NCBI RefSeq assembly: GCF_017795745.1
Contig: NZ_CP059067.1
Location: 3,782,001-3,846,000, forward strand
DNA from: Rhizobacter sp. AJA081-3
Lineage (GTDB): Bacteria; Pseudomonadota; Gammaproteobacteria; Burkholderiales; Burkholderiaceae_C
DNA: 64,000 nucleotides
Direction of reading: 5' to 3'
In this document: positions 37,981 to 47,439 of the stretch, piece by piece
Position numbering within the stretch: the first letter of the stretch is position 1
Layout: each line of letters begins with the position of its first letter
Translations under genes and position numbers: made by a program
Notes under the pieces: generated by a model
Database searches by the model: none
The model's input: the letters and a program-made list of their open reading frames with translations, nothing else
Told to the model about the DNA's origin: nothing

Positions 37981-38156
37981 GGTGTGTCCTGATGTCGTTG
38001 AGGAACGACCCGCAGGCATCGGCACATCGCGCCGCCGCCGTTCGGGTCAACGACAGCGTAGACGGGTGGATTGCTCGTGTCGGTGCGTCAGTTAACACCC
38101 GGGCCGCAGGGCGGCGGCCATCGTCTTCGCGCTGGCGGGCGCTTGCGCCCGTGCGC

Positions 38157-38354
38157 TCAGGCGAAGGTATTGACTTGCGTGCCGAGCGTGCCCGACGTCG
38201 CCAGCGCCGGCTGGGGCAGCGACGCGATCAGCTGCGCCGCCGACGAGGCCTGCATGTCCAGCGCCTTCTTCAGCACCAGCACCGAGGCCGCTCCCTGCAC
38301 CGAGCCCGGTGTGGCGGCCGACGCGCCGGCGGCGGCTGAGGTGATGGAATCCAT
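38157..38354 (-). CDS. YjfB-like putative motility protein
   Basis: 65 residues with AAGGAG about 8 bases before the ATG. The pattern M-D-S-I-x...VLVLKKALDMQASSAAQLIASLPQP...GTQVNTFA matches the small YjfB family, often linked to flagellar or motility regulons although no function is established. It is a single gene, divergent from the GGDEF gene. A 6-bp hairpin immediately follows the stop on the minus strand (38151-38136) without a T-tract. Confidence 0.75.
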   Translation of the reverse strand: MDSITSAAAGASAATPGSVQGAASVLVLKKALDMQASSAAQLIASLPQPALATSGTLGTQVNTFA

Positions 38355-38441
38355 GGCGGCTCCTTCGTCGACAAGACGGTTGAGCCCTGGGTTTCGGCAG
38401 GATCGCGCCGATCTGAAGCCTGCGTCGCGATAATCGCCCGA

Positions 38442-40268
38442 ATGCCTCAAGACCGATCCCAGCCCACGGCGGCCCTGAAGCAGGCGCGGCGCGCCTGGAA
38501 CCTGTTGCACGTCGACTCCCTGCAGGCCCGGCGCCTGGCCGAGCGGTCGATCGCGGCGGCCACGAGCACCGGCGACGTGGTGGCGGAAGGCTGGGGGCGA
38601 GTCGCATTCGGTTACCACTTGCTCTACTTCGGCACCGCCGCCGAAGCGGCGAGCGAGTTGCGGCGCGCGATCGGCTGCTTCGAGCTCGGCGCCGACCGGG
38701 CCGGGCACCTGCTGGCCAGCGCCGCCCTGGCGCGCTCGATGTGGCGCAGCGGCCGCGTCCGCGAGGCGCTCGACGCCGTGCTGCCCTTGCGTGACGAGGG
38801 CGTGCGCGTGCTGCGCCACGACCAGCGCGGGGTGCTGCTCAACACCATCGCCGGCTGCTACTCGGCGCTGGGCGACTCGGCGCAGGCGTTCGCCCACATG
38901 TTCGAGGCGCTGCGCGATGCCGGCCCCTCGCGCGGCCGCGGATTCGACACCGTGCTGCACTGCAACCTCTCGCACGAGCTGATGCAGATCGGCGACAGCG
39001 AGCACGCGCTTGCGCACGTCGAACAGGGTCTGGCCGCCTGCAGCCGGCTGAAGAATGCGCGGCTGTTGTGCGTGCTGCTGATCAACCGCGTGGCCTGCCT
39101 GACCGAACTGGGCCGCGCCGCCGAGAGCCTGCCGGACGTACGCACCGTGATGGCGATGCCGGCGGATCCCGACGGGCGGGGCAGCATGGAGCCGGCTTTC
39201 GAGACCCTGGCCATCGCCGCGCTGCGCGCCGGCGAGCTCGCGCTTGGCGCCCAGCTGGTGGATACGGCTCGGGCCAGCGGCACCTCGGCGATCCCCGACG
39301 AGCGCATCGAGCGCATCACGGCGACCGCCCTGCTCTGCCTGGCCCACGGTGACGCGACGCAGGCGGTTCAGGTGCTGCAGGCCTGCCTGCCGGACGCGGG
39401 GCTGGACGACGTCGACGGCTTGAGCACGCGCATTCGCGCGCAGTTCTTCGGTGTGCTCAGCGAGGCTCACGAGGCCGCAGGCGACGCCGCGGCCTCGCTC
39501 GCGGCGCTGCGGCAATGGCAGCGCCTGCATCAGGTACAGGTGCAGCTGGCTTCGCGGGCGCGCTACCAGGCCGCCACCCTGCAGACCGAGCTGCTGCGCC
39601 TGCAGCACCGGCTCGACGAGAACGACGAGCGGCGCCGCCGCACCGAGCGCGCCCGGTCCGAGCTGGTGCAGATCAACGCGGCGCTGTCGCACAAGATCGA
39701 CGAGGTGCAGGCGCTGCAGGAGGCGCTGCGCCAGCAGGCCATGCGCGACTCCCTGACGGGCCTGTTCAACCGCCGCTACCTCAACAACACGCTGCCCATG
39801 CTGTTCGCGCTGGCGCAGCGCGAGGGCCAGCCGATGTCGCTGGTGATCATCGACCTCGATCATTTCAAGCGGGTCAACGACACGCATGGCCACGCCGCGG
39901 GCGACCGCCTGCTGGCCGCCTTCGGCGACATGCTGACCGAACACGGCCGCCGCAGTGACGTGCTGTGCCGCTACGGCGGAGAGGAGTTCTGCCTGCTGAT
40001 GCCGCGCACCACGGCAGACGGCGCGCGCCGCAAAGTGAAGTTGCTGCTGCGCCGCTGGCGCGCGCAGCGCTTCGAGCTGGAGGAAGACACGCTGGAGGGC
40101 CTGAGCTTCTCGGCCGGCGTGGCCGACACCTCGCTGGCGCCGGCCTCGCCCGATGCGCTGCTGAAGGCGGCCGACGATGAACTGCTCGCCGCCAAGCGTG
40201 AGGGGCGCGGCCGTGTCGGCGTGGCGACGGGCGCGGCGCCGGTCACGATGGCCGTTCAGGCGATCTGA
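38442..40268 (+). CDS. TPR-type diguanylate cyclase (GGDEF)
   Basis: 608 residues. Residues about 1-370 are alpha-helical repeats of TPR type (several AxxxLxxA helices), then a coiled coil (about 375-425), then a GGDEF domain with GGEEF at about 512-516. The product-inhibition I-site RRSD lies five residues before it. Makes c-di-GMP from two GTP, and is probably active and feedback-inhibited. No membrane segment, so the TPR part may sense a protein partner in the cytoplasm. A GATAAT hexamer lies 7 bases upstream of the start codon. Divergent from the YjfB-like gene, which hints at motility control. Confidence 0.9.
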   Translation: MPQDRSQPTAALKQARRAWNLLHVDSLQARRLAERSIAAATSTGDVVAEGWGRVAFGYHLLYFGTAAEAASELRRAIGCFELGADRAGHLLASAALARSMWRSGRVREALDAVLPLRDEGVRVLRHDQRGVLLNTIAGCYSALGDSAQAFAHMFEALRDAGPSRGRGFDTVLHCNLSHELMQIGDSEHALAHVEQGLAACSRLKNARLLCVLLINRVACLTELGRAAESLPDVRTVMAMPADPDGRGSMEPAFETLAIAALRAGELALGAQLVDTARASGTSAIPDERIERITATALLCLAHGDATQAVQVLQACLPDAGLDDVDGLSTRIRAQFFGVLSEAHEAAGDAAASLAALRQWQRLHQVQVQLASRARYQAATLQTELLRLQHRLDENDERRRRTERARSELVQINAALSHKIDEVQALQEALRQQAMRDSLTGLFNRRYLNNTLPMLFALAQREGQPMSLVIIDLDHFKRVNDTHGHAAGDRLLAAFGDMLTEHGRRSDVLCRYGGEEFCLLMPRTTADGARRKVKLLLRRWRAQRFELEEDTLEGLSFSAGVADTSLAPASPDALLKAADDELLAAKREGRGRVGVATGAAPVTMAVQAI

Positions 40269-40332
40269 GAGCCCTGGCCCGACCTGCTTCAGCGGCCCAC
40301 AATCGAGTGGCCATGACGACGGGGAGCGATCG

Positions 40333-40707
40333 ATGAAATCCACTCTGGCCGCGCTGGGCTTGGCCTTCGCCATGGGATGCAACCACATGACCGACGGCAA
40401 CGCGCAAACGGTGGGCGGCGGCGCACCGGCCGAGATGATCGAGGCCATGCGCGGCGATGCGGCCACGCGCGCCGGCGTGGCGGTTTCGGCCGTCAAGGTC
40501 GAGTCCGCGCTGAGCGTCACCTGGCCCGACGCATCGCTCGGCTGCCCGCGCCCGGGCATGCTCTACCCGCAGGTGCTGGTGCCGGGCTGGCGCGTGCGCA
40601 TCGTCGCCGGTGGCAAGACCTACAGCTATCACGCCGGCCGGCGCGGCAACTGGGCCTGGTGCCCGGCCGATCGGGCGCAGGAACCCCTGCCTGGCAGCGC
40701 GATCTGA
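40333..40707 (+). CDS. small probable lipoprotein, function unknown
   Basis: 124 residues from ATG 40333 (GGGGAG lies 7 bases upstream). The hydrophobic N-terminus ends in AMGC (Cys16), an imperfect lipobox. The mature part has ALSVTWPDASLGCPRPGMLYPQVLVPGWRV...YSYHAGRRGNWAWCP, with two Cys in positions that could form a disulfide. I have seen no named family for it. Convergent with the large subtilase gene. Confidence 0.65.
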   Translation: MKSTLAALGLAFAMGCNHMTDGNAQTVGGGAPAEMIEAMRGDAATRAGVAVSAVKVESALSVTWPDASLGCPRPGMLYPQVLVPGWRVRIVAGGKTYSYHAGRRGNWAWCPADRAQEPLPGSAI

Positions 40708-40723
40708 GCGCCGCAACGAAAAA

Positions 40724-40746
40724 AGCCCCGGGGCAAGCCCGGGGCT
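40724..40746 (-). terminator. Rho-independent terminator of the large subtilase gene
   Basis: Nine-bp GC stem AGCCCCGGG/CCCGGGGCT with a 5-base loop. On the minus strand it is followed by a run of six T (the AAAAAA at 40719-40724), an orthodox intrinsic terminator for the gene ending at 40783. Confidence 0.85.
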
Positions 40747-40782
40747 GGTGAACGCAGCGCCGCATGGGCGCTGCGGAGGTCG

Positions 40783-43700
40783 TCAGGGAGTGTCGATGCG
40801 CACCATCGTCGTCGGCAGGCCCGCGCTGCCGCTGTAGCTGACCGCGCCGAGGTAGCGTGTGGCCGCGGCCAGGCCGGTGAAGCCCAGCGACACCGTGCCG
40901 GTGGCGCCGGTGGTGGCGGTGGCCGGTGCGCTGACCGTCATGTTGCCCGCGCTGCTGCCGTCGAGCAGCCAGCTGTGCAGCCTGAACGGCGAGCTGCCGA
41001 CCACGCCCCAGCCCTGCACCACCACCGTGTAGGTGCCGGCGGCCGGGTTGCTCAGGTTCACCTCTTCGGCCGAGGTGCCGCTGCCGCTGCCTCCCACCTG
41101 CGTGTTGCCGCGGAACACGCACATGTCGAGGTCGCTGCCTGCATTGACGTCGGCATCGAACAGCGAGAAGCGTGCGTAGGTCGTGCCGGCCGGGATGTCG
41201 ACCGCGATCTGCTGCGCGTTCGGCGAGGCCAGCGAGCAGGTGCTGTCGGTCGGATCATCGGCCACCACGCCGGCCGTGACGGCTGCCGGCACCAGGCCCA
41301 CCGGCGAGGCGCCGAACGGGCCGCTGAAGCCGAAGGTGACGTCGTAGTTCAGCGCGGCGCCGTTGCCGTTCACCTGGGCCGGTGCGCTCAGCGCCACCGG
41401 ACGCACCACCATCGGCACGCGAACCACGTGGGCAGCGGCGTCGGACAGGGTCAGCTGGCCACCGGTGTAGGCGTTCAGGCCGGCGGAAGTGCGCGTGATG
41501 GTGATGCGCAGCTTCTGCTTCGCACCTGCGGCGATCGTGAACGAGGCCGGACTCACCGAGACGCTCATGCCGGACATGCCGGACACCGAGGCGTTGTAGG
41601 TGGACGCCGACTTGCTCACGTTGGTCACCGTGCGCGTCACCGTCACCGAACCGGCCATCGCGCCCAGCGCGATCGACGCGCTGTTGAAGTTGCCTGCGTC
41701 GGTGGAGTAGCCGGCGTTGCGCAGCGCCGAGCAGGTGCCGGCCGCGAGCAGCTTGCCTTCGCAGAGGAAGGCCAGCCAGTCGTTCCAGCCGGAGTCGAAC
41801 ACGAGGCCCGGGTCGAGCGCGTTGTTCGGGCGCACATGGCCCGCGCCCTGGCGGAAGATCAGCACCGGGTTCGAGGTCGGCGCCGGCGTGCCGCCATCGA
41901 GCACGTCACCGGCCGAGGTCATCAGCGCCGACTTGATCGCCATCGGCGACCAGTTCGGCTTCGCCTCCTTGAACAGCGCCGCGATGCCGGCCACGTGCGG
42001 GCTGGACATCGAGGTGCCGCTGAGCAGGTCGAACAGGCGGCCGCCATAGTTCGGCGGCGCGACACCGGCGAGGATGTCCTGCCCCGGCGCGATCAGGTCC
42101 GGCTTGAGCAGGCTGCCCCCGCCGGCCAGCAGCGGGCCACGCGACGAGAACGACGCCGTGAAGGGCGCCGCGGCCACGGTCGACAGCACGCTCGACGAGA
42201 TGCTCGCCGTGGCACCGGTGGTGGCGGCGTAGTCGTTGACTGCCGTGCGGTCGGTGCTCTGCAGGTGCACCGTGGGCACCATGTGGAAGTCGGCATTCAG
42301 CGAGTTGGTGCTGGTGTTCACGAGCACCATGCCCACGCCGCCCGCAGCCTGCACGGCTTCGCTCTTGGAGACGCGCGCAGTCACGCCGCGATCGCACACG
42401 ACGATCTTGCCGGCCACCTTGGCCGGGTCGAGCACGGCCGTGCCACCGTTGTCTGCCGCCGTGAAGCACAGCGCCAGGGCCGTCGCATCCGCACCGGCCA
42501 CACCGGCGTGGATGGATCGGATCAGCGGCGCCGGGCCCACGCCCGCGGCTGCCGAGGACGCGCCGGAGTACGTCGCGCCGTTGCCCAGCGTCACCGAGCC
42601 GTTCACCTCGCGGTTGTGCGTGCCCGCTGCCACCGTGGTCAGCCACGGGCTGGGGTGCGCCACCGTCGAGCTGGCCGGGCCGCTGTTGCCGGCCGAGGCG
42701 GCGACGAACACGCCCGCATCGGCCGCGAAAAGGAAGGCCACTTCCACCGGATCGAGGAAGTTGGTCAGCGAGCCGCTGATGGAGAAGTTGATGACGTCCA
42801 CGCCGTCGGCCACAGCCTGGTCGATGGCCGCCACCGAGTCGGTGCTGAAGCAGCCGCCCTCGAGACCGTTGCCCCAGCAGACCTTGTAGGCCGCGATGCG
42901 CGCGCGCGGCGCGATGCCGCTGACCTTGCCGAACACCGCCGCCGGGCCGGTGGCCTGCACGTTCTGGTTGCCGCCCGCGGTGGTCGCGGTGTGGGTGCCG
43001 TGGCCGTCGAAATCGCGCGGCGACAGGAACTCGTAGGGGAAGTTCGCCTTCACGCCCGCGTTGCCGCCGTAGCCGGCGTTGTAGTACTGCGCGGCGATCA
43101 GCTTCTGGTTGCAATGGCTGGCGTTGAACGCCTCGCCCGGCGTGCACTTGCCGTTCCAGCCAGGGATCTGCTGGTAACCGAGCTTGCCGTCCTGCGTGCC
43201 GTTGCCGTTGGTGTCGGTGCGATCCGACAGGCTCGGGTGCTCCGGCCAGATGCCGCTGTCGACGATGCCGATGACCACGCCCTCGCCCTTGCCGGCGGTG
43301 CTCCAGAAGCCGCCGGGGGTGCTCAGGCCGAGAAAGGCCGGCGTGGTGGCGGTGTCGAGCTTGCGCTTCTCGTCCTTGGTGACCGAGATCACGCCGCCGC
43401 TCATTGCGAGCTTGGCGGCCTGCATCTCGGTGAGTTCGGCGGCGAAGCCGTTGAACACGTAGCCGTAGCTGTATGCCTTGCGCGCACCGCCCACCGAAGC
43501 CAGCAGGGTGTCGTGGCGGCCATTCAGGTAGCCGACGTAGCTGCTGACGTCGGGGCTGCTCGAGTCGAGCTTCTTGCCCTGTGCAGGCTTGGTGGCCTTG
43601 AAGCCGGCGATGCCGCCTTCGTAGGCCGCTGCGGGGGCCTCGGCGAGCTGCACGATGTACAGGCGGTTGGAGGCGCGATTGGAAGTCCCGTCGACCCGCG

Positions 43701-43863
43701 CGGCGACTTCCTTGCCGATGCTGGGCGCATCGACCTTGACGGCCAGCGGCGCGACACGCGTCGCATCGTCCGTCGAACCGCCGCCACCGCAGGCGGCCAG
43801 CACCGCCGACAGCAGCGATGCCAGCGGCATCGCCCAGCGGCGGCTCAGGTTGGGAGTCCTCAT
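40783..43863 (-). CDS. large lipoprotein subtilase with PA insertion
   Basis: 1026 residues from ATG 43863, with AAGGAG 9 bases upstream. The lipoprotein signal VLAAC places lipidated Cys at 25 and is followed by a Gly-rich spacer. An I9-type propeptide (about 60-165) precedes the S8 domain with Asp202 (IVDSGI), His288 (DGHGTH), oxyanion Asn393 and Ser618 (GTSMSSPH). A protease-associated domain is inserted at about 440-565, an architecture shared with plant-type and cucumisin-like subtilases. Fn3-like beta domains follow, and the C-terminal domain (about 820-940) resembles a pre-peptidase type. Probably an outer-membrane or surface protease. Confidence 0.92.
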   Translation of the reverse strand: MRTPNLSRRWAMPLASLLSAVLAACGGGGSTDDATRVAPLAVKVDAPSIGKEVAARVDGTSNRASNRLYIVQLAEAPAAAYEGGIAGFKATKPAQGKKLDSSSPDVSSYVGYLNGRHDTLLASVGGARKAYSYGYVFNGFAAELTEMQAAKLAMSGGVISVTKDEKRKLDTATTPAFLGLSTPGGFWSTAGKGEGVVIGIVDSGIWPEHPSLSDRTDTNGNGTQDGKLGYQQIPGWNGKCTPGEAFNASHCNQKLIAAQYYNAGYGGNAGVKANFPYEFLSPRDFDGHGTHTATTAGGNQNVQATGPAAVFGKVSGIAPRARIAAYKVCWGNGLEGGCFSTDSVAAIDQAVADGVDVINFSISGSLTNFLDPVEVAFLFAADAGVFVAASAGNSGPASSTVAHPSPWLTTVAAGTHNREVNGSVTLGNGATYSGASSAAAGVGPAPLIRSIHAGVAGADATALALCFTAADNGGTAVLDPAKVAGKIVVCDRGVTARVSKSEAVQAAGGVGMVLVNTSTNSLNADFHMVPTVHLQSTDRTAVNDYAATTGATASISSSVLSTVAAAPFTASFSSRGPLLAGGGSLLKPDLIAPGQDILAGVAPPNYGGRLFDLLSGTSMSSPHVAGIAALFKEAKPNWSPMAIKSALMTSAGDVLDGGTPAPTSNPVLIFRQGAGHVRPNNALDPGLVFDSGWNDWLAFLCEGKLLAAGTCSALRNAGYSTDAGNFNSASIALGAMAGSVTVTRTVTNVSKSASTYNASVSGMSGMSVSVSPASFTIAAGAKQKLRITITRTSAGLNAYTGGQLTLSDAAAHVVRVPMVVRPVALSAPAQVNGNGAALNYDVTFGFSGPFGASPVGLVPAAVTAGVVADDPTDSTCSLASPNAQQIAVDIPAGTTYARFSLFDADVNAGSDLDMCVFRGNTQVGGSGSGTSAEEVNLSNPAAGTYTVVVQGWGVVGSSPFRLHSWLLDGSSAGNMTVSAPATATTGATGTVSLGFTGLAAATRYLGAVSYSGSAGLPTTMVRIDTP

Positions 43864-44061
43864 GTTCTGCTTCTCCTTGGGGTGCGCCGCCGGCCGATCG
43901 GGCCGGAGCAACGCTGTGGATCGGTCGTTCCCCCCCTCCGACAGAAGGGACGTATGCACATTTCTTCACGGATCCCTCTTTGCGTCAAGCAGGGCCGACC
44001 GTGGACCCGCGGGTTTACCGACCCCTCGTTCGCGGGGGCGCGGCTGCGTTAAGCTGGGTTG

Positions 44062-45894
44062 ATGCCCACTTCCGTTCCGAAGGCCATCGGCTGGCTTCTG
44101 GCGGCGCTGTTGCTCGCCGTATCGGTGTTCGTCGTCAACCTGGTCTGGTTCCGCCCGTTCAGCCTCGACCTGTTCTTCGAGAAGGTCTTCATCGAGGAGG
44201 CGCTGGCCAAGCCGGAGCTGCTGACCGAGATCGGCATCGCCGAACAGTTCGGCTACCGCCGGCACAACGCGCACCTGGACGACCTCTCCATCGCGAAGAC
44301 CGAGGCCGACGCGGCACGCCTGCGCCAGCGGCTGGCCGATCTGAAGGCCTATGACATCGCCTCGCAGACGCCGTCGCAGAAGCTGTCGACCCGCGTGCTC
44401 GCGTGGTTCCTCGAGGTCAAGGTACAAGGCGAGCCGTTCCGCTTCCACGACTACCCGGTCGAGCAGCTCTGGGGGGTACAGAACCAGACGCCGGACTTCC
44501 TCATCAACGCCCACGCCATCACCGACCGCCGCGGCGCCGAGGACTACCTGTCGCGACTGGGCGAAGTGGGGCGCAAGTTCGACCAGGTGATCGAAGGGCT
44601 CGAGAAGCGGCAGCGGATCGGCGTGATCCCGCCACGCTTCGTGATCGAACGGGTGCTCGCCGGCATGCGCGAGTTCGCCGGCAAGCCTGCCGCCGAGAAC
44701 CCGCTGTACACGCACTTCGCCAGCCGGCTGGCTGCGCTGGGCGGGCTGCCACCGGACGAACGCGCGGCGCTGCTGACGCGCTGTGCACAGGCACTCGACG
44801 GCGGCGTGGTACCCGCCTACCGCCGCCTGATCGCCTTCTTCGAGCAGCAGATGCCGCGCGCCACCACCGACGACGGCGTGTGGAAGCTTCCCGATGGCGA
44901 CGCCTACTACCGCCACCTGCTGCGCGAGCAGACGAGCACGCGGATGACGCCGCAGGAGGTGCACGACCTCGGCCTGGCGGAGGTGGCGCGCATCGACGCC
45001 GAGATGAAGGCGATCCTGCTTGCGCAATCGGAGCTGCGACCGCAGGAGAGCGTGGCGCAGGCGCTGGCCCGCCTGGCACGCGAGCCGCGTTTCCTCTACC
45101 CCGACAACGACGACGGACGCCGCGCCGCGCTGGCCGACTACACCGCCATGCTGCGCGAGCAGCTCGATCGCTCGAAGGCGCTGTTCGGCCGCCTGCCCGT
45201 GGCGCAGATCGAGGTGCGCCGCGTCCCCGAGTTCAAGGACAAGACGGCGCCCGGCGCCTACTACAACCCGCCGGCGATGGACGGCACGCGGCCGGGCGTC
45301 TTCTTCGCCAACCTGCGCGACATGGCCGAGACGCCGAAGTTCGGCATGCGCACCCTGGCCATCCACGAAGGCGTGCCCGGCCACCACTTCCAGATCGCCA
45401 TCGCTCAGGAGCTGCAGGGCGTGCCGACCTTCCGCAAGGTGCTGCCCTTCACCGCCTACATGGAAGGCTGGGCGCTCTACACCGAATGGCTGGGCAAGGA
45501 CATGGGCCTGTACGCGAACGATCCGTACGGCGACCTGGGCCGCCTGCAGGCCGAGATGTTCCGCGCCGTGCGGCTGGTCGTCGACACCGGCATCCACTTC
45601 AAGCGCTGGCCGCGTGAGCAGGCCATTACCTACATGGTCGAGAAGACCGGCCTGCCCGAGTCCGGCGTGGTCGCGGAGATCGAGCGCTACATCGTCGACC
45701 CGGGGCAGGCCTGCGCCTACAAGATCGGCATGCTGCGCATCCAGGCGGCGCGCGCGCGGGCGCAGCAGGCGCTGGGCGCGCGCTTCGATGCGCAAGCTGT
45801 GAAGGACTTCCACGACATGCTGCTGGCCGGCGGTGCGCTGCCGCTGGAGGTGCTCGACGAGCAGGTCGACGCGTGGATCAGGTCCCGCCCGTGA
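44062..45894 (+). CDS. DUF885-family membrane-anchored metallohydrolase
   Basis: 610 residues. One N-terminal membrane helix (about 8-28) acts as anchor, and the bulk would face the periplasm. The motif HEGVPGHHFQ (His435, Glu436, His441) is the zinc-site-like signature of DUF885 proteins, and TAYMEGWALYTEWL supplies a further Glu. These proteins are thought to be M3-like peptidases, though few have been tested. The 198-bp divergent region before it (43864-44061) shows no other gene. Its end overlaps the convergent acyl-CoA synthetase by 17 bp. Confidence 0.87.
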   Translation: MPTSVPKAIGWLLAALLLAVSVFVVNLVWFRPFSLDLFFEKVFIEEALAKPELLTEIGIAEQFGYRRHNAHLDDLSIAKTEADAARLRQRLADLKAYDIASQTPSQKLSTRVLAWFLEVKVQGEPFRFHDYPVEQLWGVQNQTPDFLINAHAITDRRGAEDYLSRLGEVGRKFDQVIEGLEKRQRIGVIPPRFVIERVLAGMREFAGKPAAENPLYTHFASRLAALGGLPPDERAALLTRCAQALDGGVVPAYRRLIAFFEQQMPRATTDDGVWKLPDGDAYYRHLLREQTSTRMTPQEVHDLGLAEVARIDAEMKAILLAQSELRPQESVAQALARLAREPRFLYPDNDDGRRAALADYTAMLREQLDRSKALFGRLPVAQIEVRRVPEFKDKTAPGAYYNPPAMDGTRPGVFFANLRDMAETPKFGMRTLAIHEGVPGHHFQIAIAQELQGVPTFRKVLPFTAYMEGWALYTEWLGKDMGLYANDPYGDLGRLQAEMFRAVRLVVDTGIHFKRWPREQAITYMVEKTGLPESGVVAEIERYIVDPGQACAYKIGMLRIQAARARAQQALGARFDAQAVKDFHDMLLAGGALPLEVLDEQVDAWIRSRP

Positions 45895-47413
45895 GCCGCT
45901 CGCGCAGCGCGGTCTTCAGCACCTTGCCGTAGTTGTTCTTCGGCAGCTCGGTCACCATCTCATAGCGCTTGGGCCGCTTGAAGCGCGCCATCTGCGCCAG
46001 GCAGTGCGCGTCGAGCGACTCGGGCCTGACCACCGCGCCGGCCTGCGCCACGACGAAGGCCACCACCACCTCGCCCCACTCGGGGTCGGGCGCGCCGACC
46101 ACGGCGACCTCGGCCACGCCGGGGAGCGTGAGCAGCACCTCCTCCACCTCGCGTGGGTAGATGTTCGAGCCGCCGCTGATGATCAGGTCCTTGCTGCGGT
46201 CCTTCAAGGTCAGGAAGCCGTCGGCGTCGAGGCAACCCACGTCGCCGGTGAACAGCCAGCCGTCGCGGATCGCCGCGGCCGTGGCTTCGGGGTTGCGCCA
46301 GTAGCCGGCCATCACGCTGTCGCCCTGGACCAGCACTTCGCCGATCTCGCCCGTGGGCAGATCGCGCCCCTGCGCGTCGGCGATGCGGATGCGCACCGGT
46401 GTCTGCGCGACGCCGACGGACGCGATGCGCTCGAGATGGCGAGGATGCGACGCGTCGGCCAGGTGCGCGCGCGACAGCGCGGTGGCCACCATCGGCGTCT
46501 CGCCTTGCCCGTAGATCTGAACGAAGCGCGGGCCCATCACACGCAGCGCGCGCTCGATGTCGGCCGCGTACATCGGCGCGCCGCCGTAGACGATGGTCTT
46601 GAAGGACCGTGCCGCATCCTGCGGCCCGAGGCCGGCCTGCTCGGCGTGGTCGACCAGGCGTTTGACGATGGTCGGCGCGGCGAAGGTCGACAGCGCTCCG
46701 AGCTGCGCACCGAGCGCGAACAGTTCGGCCGGATCGACGCCGCCGGAGGCCGGCACCACATGCCGTGCGCCGGCCATCAGGTGCGGGATCGCGTACAGGC
46801 CCGCGCCATGCGACATCGGCGCGGCATAGACGATCGCATCGCCGGCCGATACCGCATCGACATCGACGAAGTAGGTCAGCCCCATCGTCATCAGGTTGCG
46901 CTGCGTGATCATCACGCCCTTGGGCCGGCCGGTCGTACCGCTGGTGTAGAAGAGCCAGGCCAGGTCGTCGGGTGCGCGATCGCTGATCGGGACCGCCCGC
47001 GCGTCGGGCACCGGCGCGAGCAGCGCATCGGCCTGCGCGGATTCGATGTCGACCTGCCGCGCCAGACCGGCCAGCGGCTGCGGCGCGACGTCGGCCGTGA
47101 CGAAGGCCCAGCGCGCCTGCGCGTTCTCGACGATCCACTCCACTTCGCGCGGATGCAGCTTGGCATTGACCGGCACCACCACCAGGCCAGCCCACCAGGC
47201 ACCCCACAGCAGCTCGAGGTAGCGCGGATGGTTGTGCATGAAGAGCACGATGCGCTCACCGGGCTGCAGGCCGGCCTCGCGCAACCGCTGCGCCAGCCCG
47301 GCGCTGCGCGCGGCCCACATCGCATGGCTGGCATGCGGCCGCGTGCCGTGGAAGATCGCCGTGCGCTCGGGCGACTGCCTGGCGTGTCGGAGCAGGAGGT
47401 GGGCGAGGCTCAT
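45878..47413 (-). CDS. class I adenylate-forming acyl-CoA synthetase
   Basis: 511 residues. ANL-superfamily motifs: the P-loop-like LFYTSGTTGRPKGVM, YGQGETPM, DGWLFTGDVGCLDADGFLTLKDRSKDLIISGGSNIYPREVEEVL, and the C-terminal catalytic lysine in PKNNYGKVLKTALRE. It activates a carboxylic acid with ATP and transfers it to CoA; fatty, aromatic or malonyl-type acids are possible. It begins 26 bp after the histidine kinase stop on the same strand, so it may be co-transcribed. The metabolic link to denitrification is not obvious. Confidence 0.92.
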   Translation of the reverse strand: MSLAHLLLRHARQSPERTAIFHGTRPHASHAMWAARSAGLAQRLREAGLQPGERIVLFMHNHPRYLELLWGAWWAGLVVVPVNAKLHPREVEWIVENAQARWAFVTADVAPQPLAGLARQVDIESAQADALLAPVPDARAVPISDRAPDDLAWLFYTSGTTGRPKGVMITQRNLMTMGLTYFVDVDAVSAGDAIVYAAPMSHGAGLYAIPHLMAGARHVVPASGGVDPAELFALGAQLGALSTFAAPTIVKRLVDHAEQAGLGPQDAARSFKTIVYGGAPMYAADIERALRVMGPRFVQIYGQGETPMVATALSRAHLADASHPRHLERIASVGVAQTPVRIRIADAQGRDLPTGEIGEVLVQGDSVMAGYWRNPEATAAAIRDGWLFTGDVGCLDADGFLTLKDRSKDLIISGGSNIYPREVEEVLLTLPGVAEVAVVGAPDPEWGEVVVAFVVAQAGAVVRPESLDAHCLAQMARFKRPKRYEMVTELPKNNYGKVLKTALRERLTGGT

Positions 47414-47439
47414 GGGGAATGCGGCTACGGGCCGGCGAG

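Noticed and set aside
38136-38151. Terminator hairpin after the YjfB-like gene
   Set aside because: Six-bp stem with no T-tract on the minus strand; too weak to call.
38157-40559. 800-aa minus-strand frame opposite the GGDEF gene
   Set aside because: Only its last 65 residues (the YjfB-like gene with its own AAGGAG) are credible; the rest is antisense shadow.
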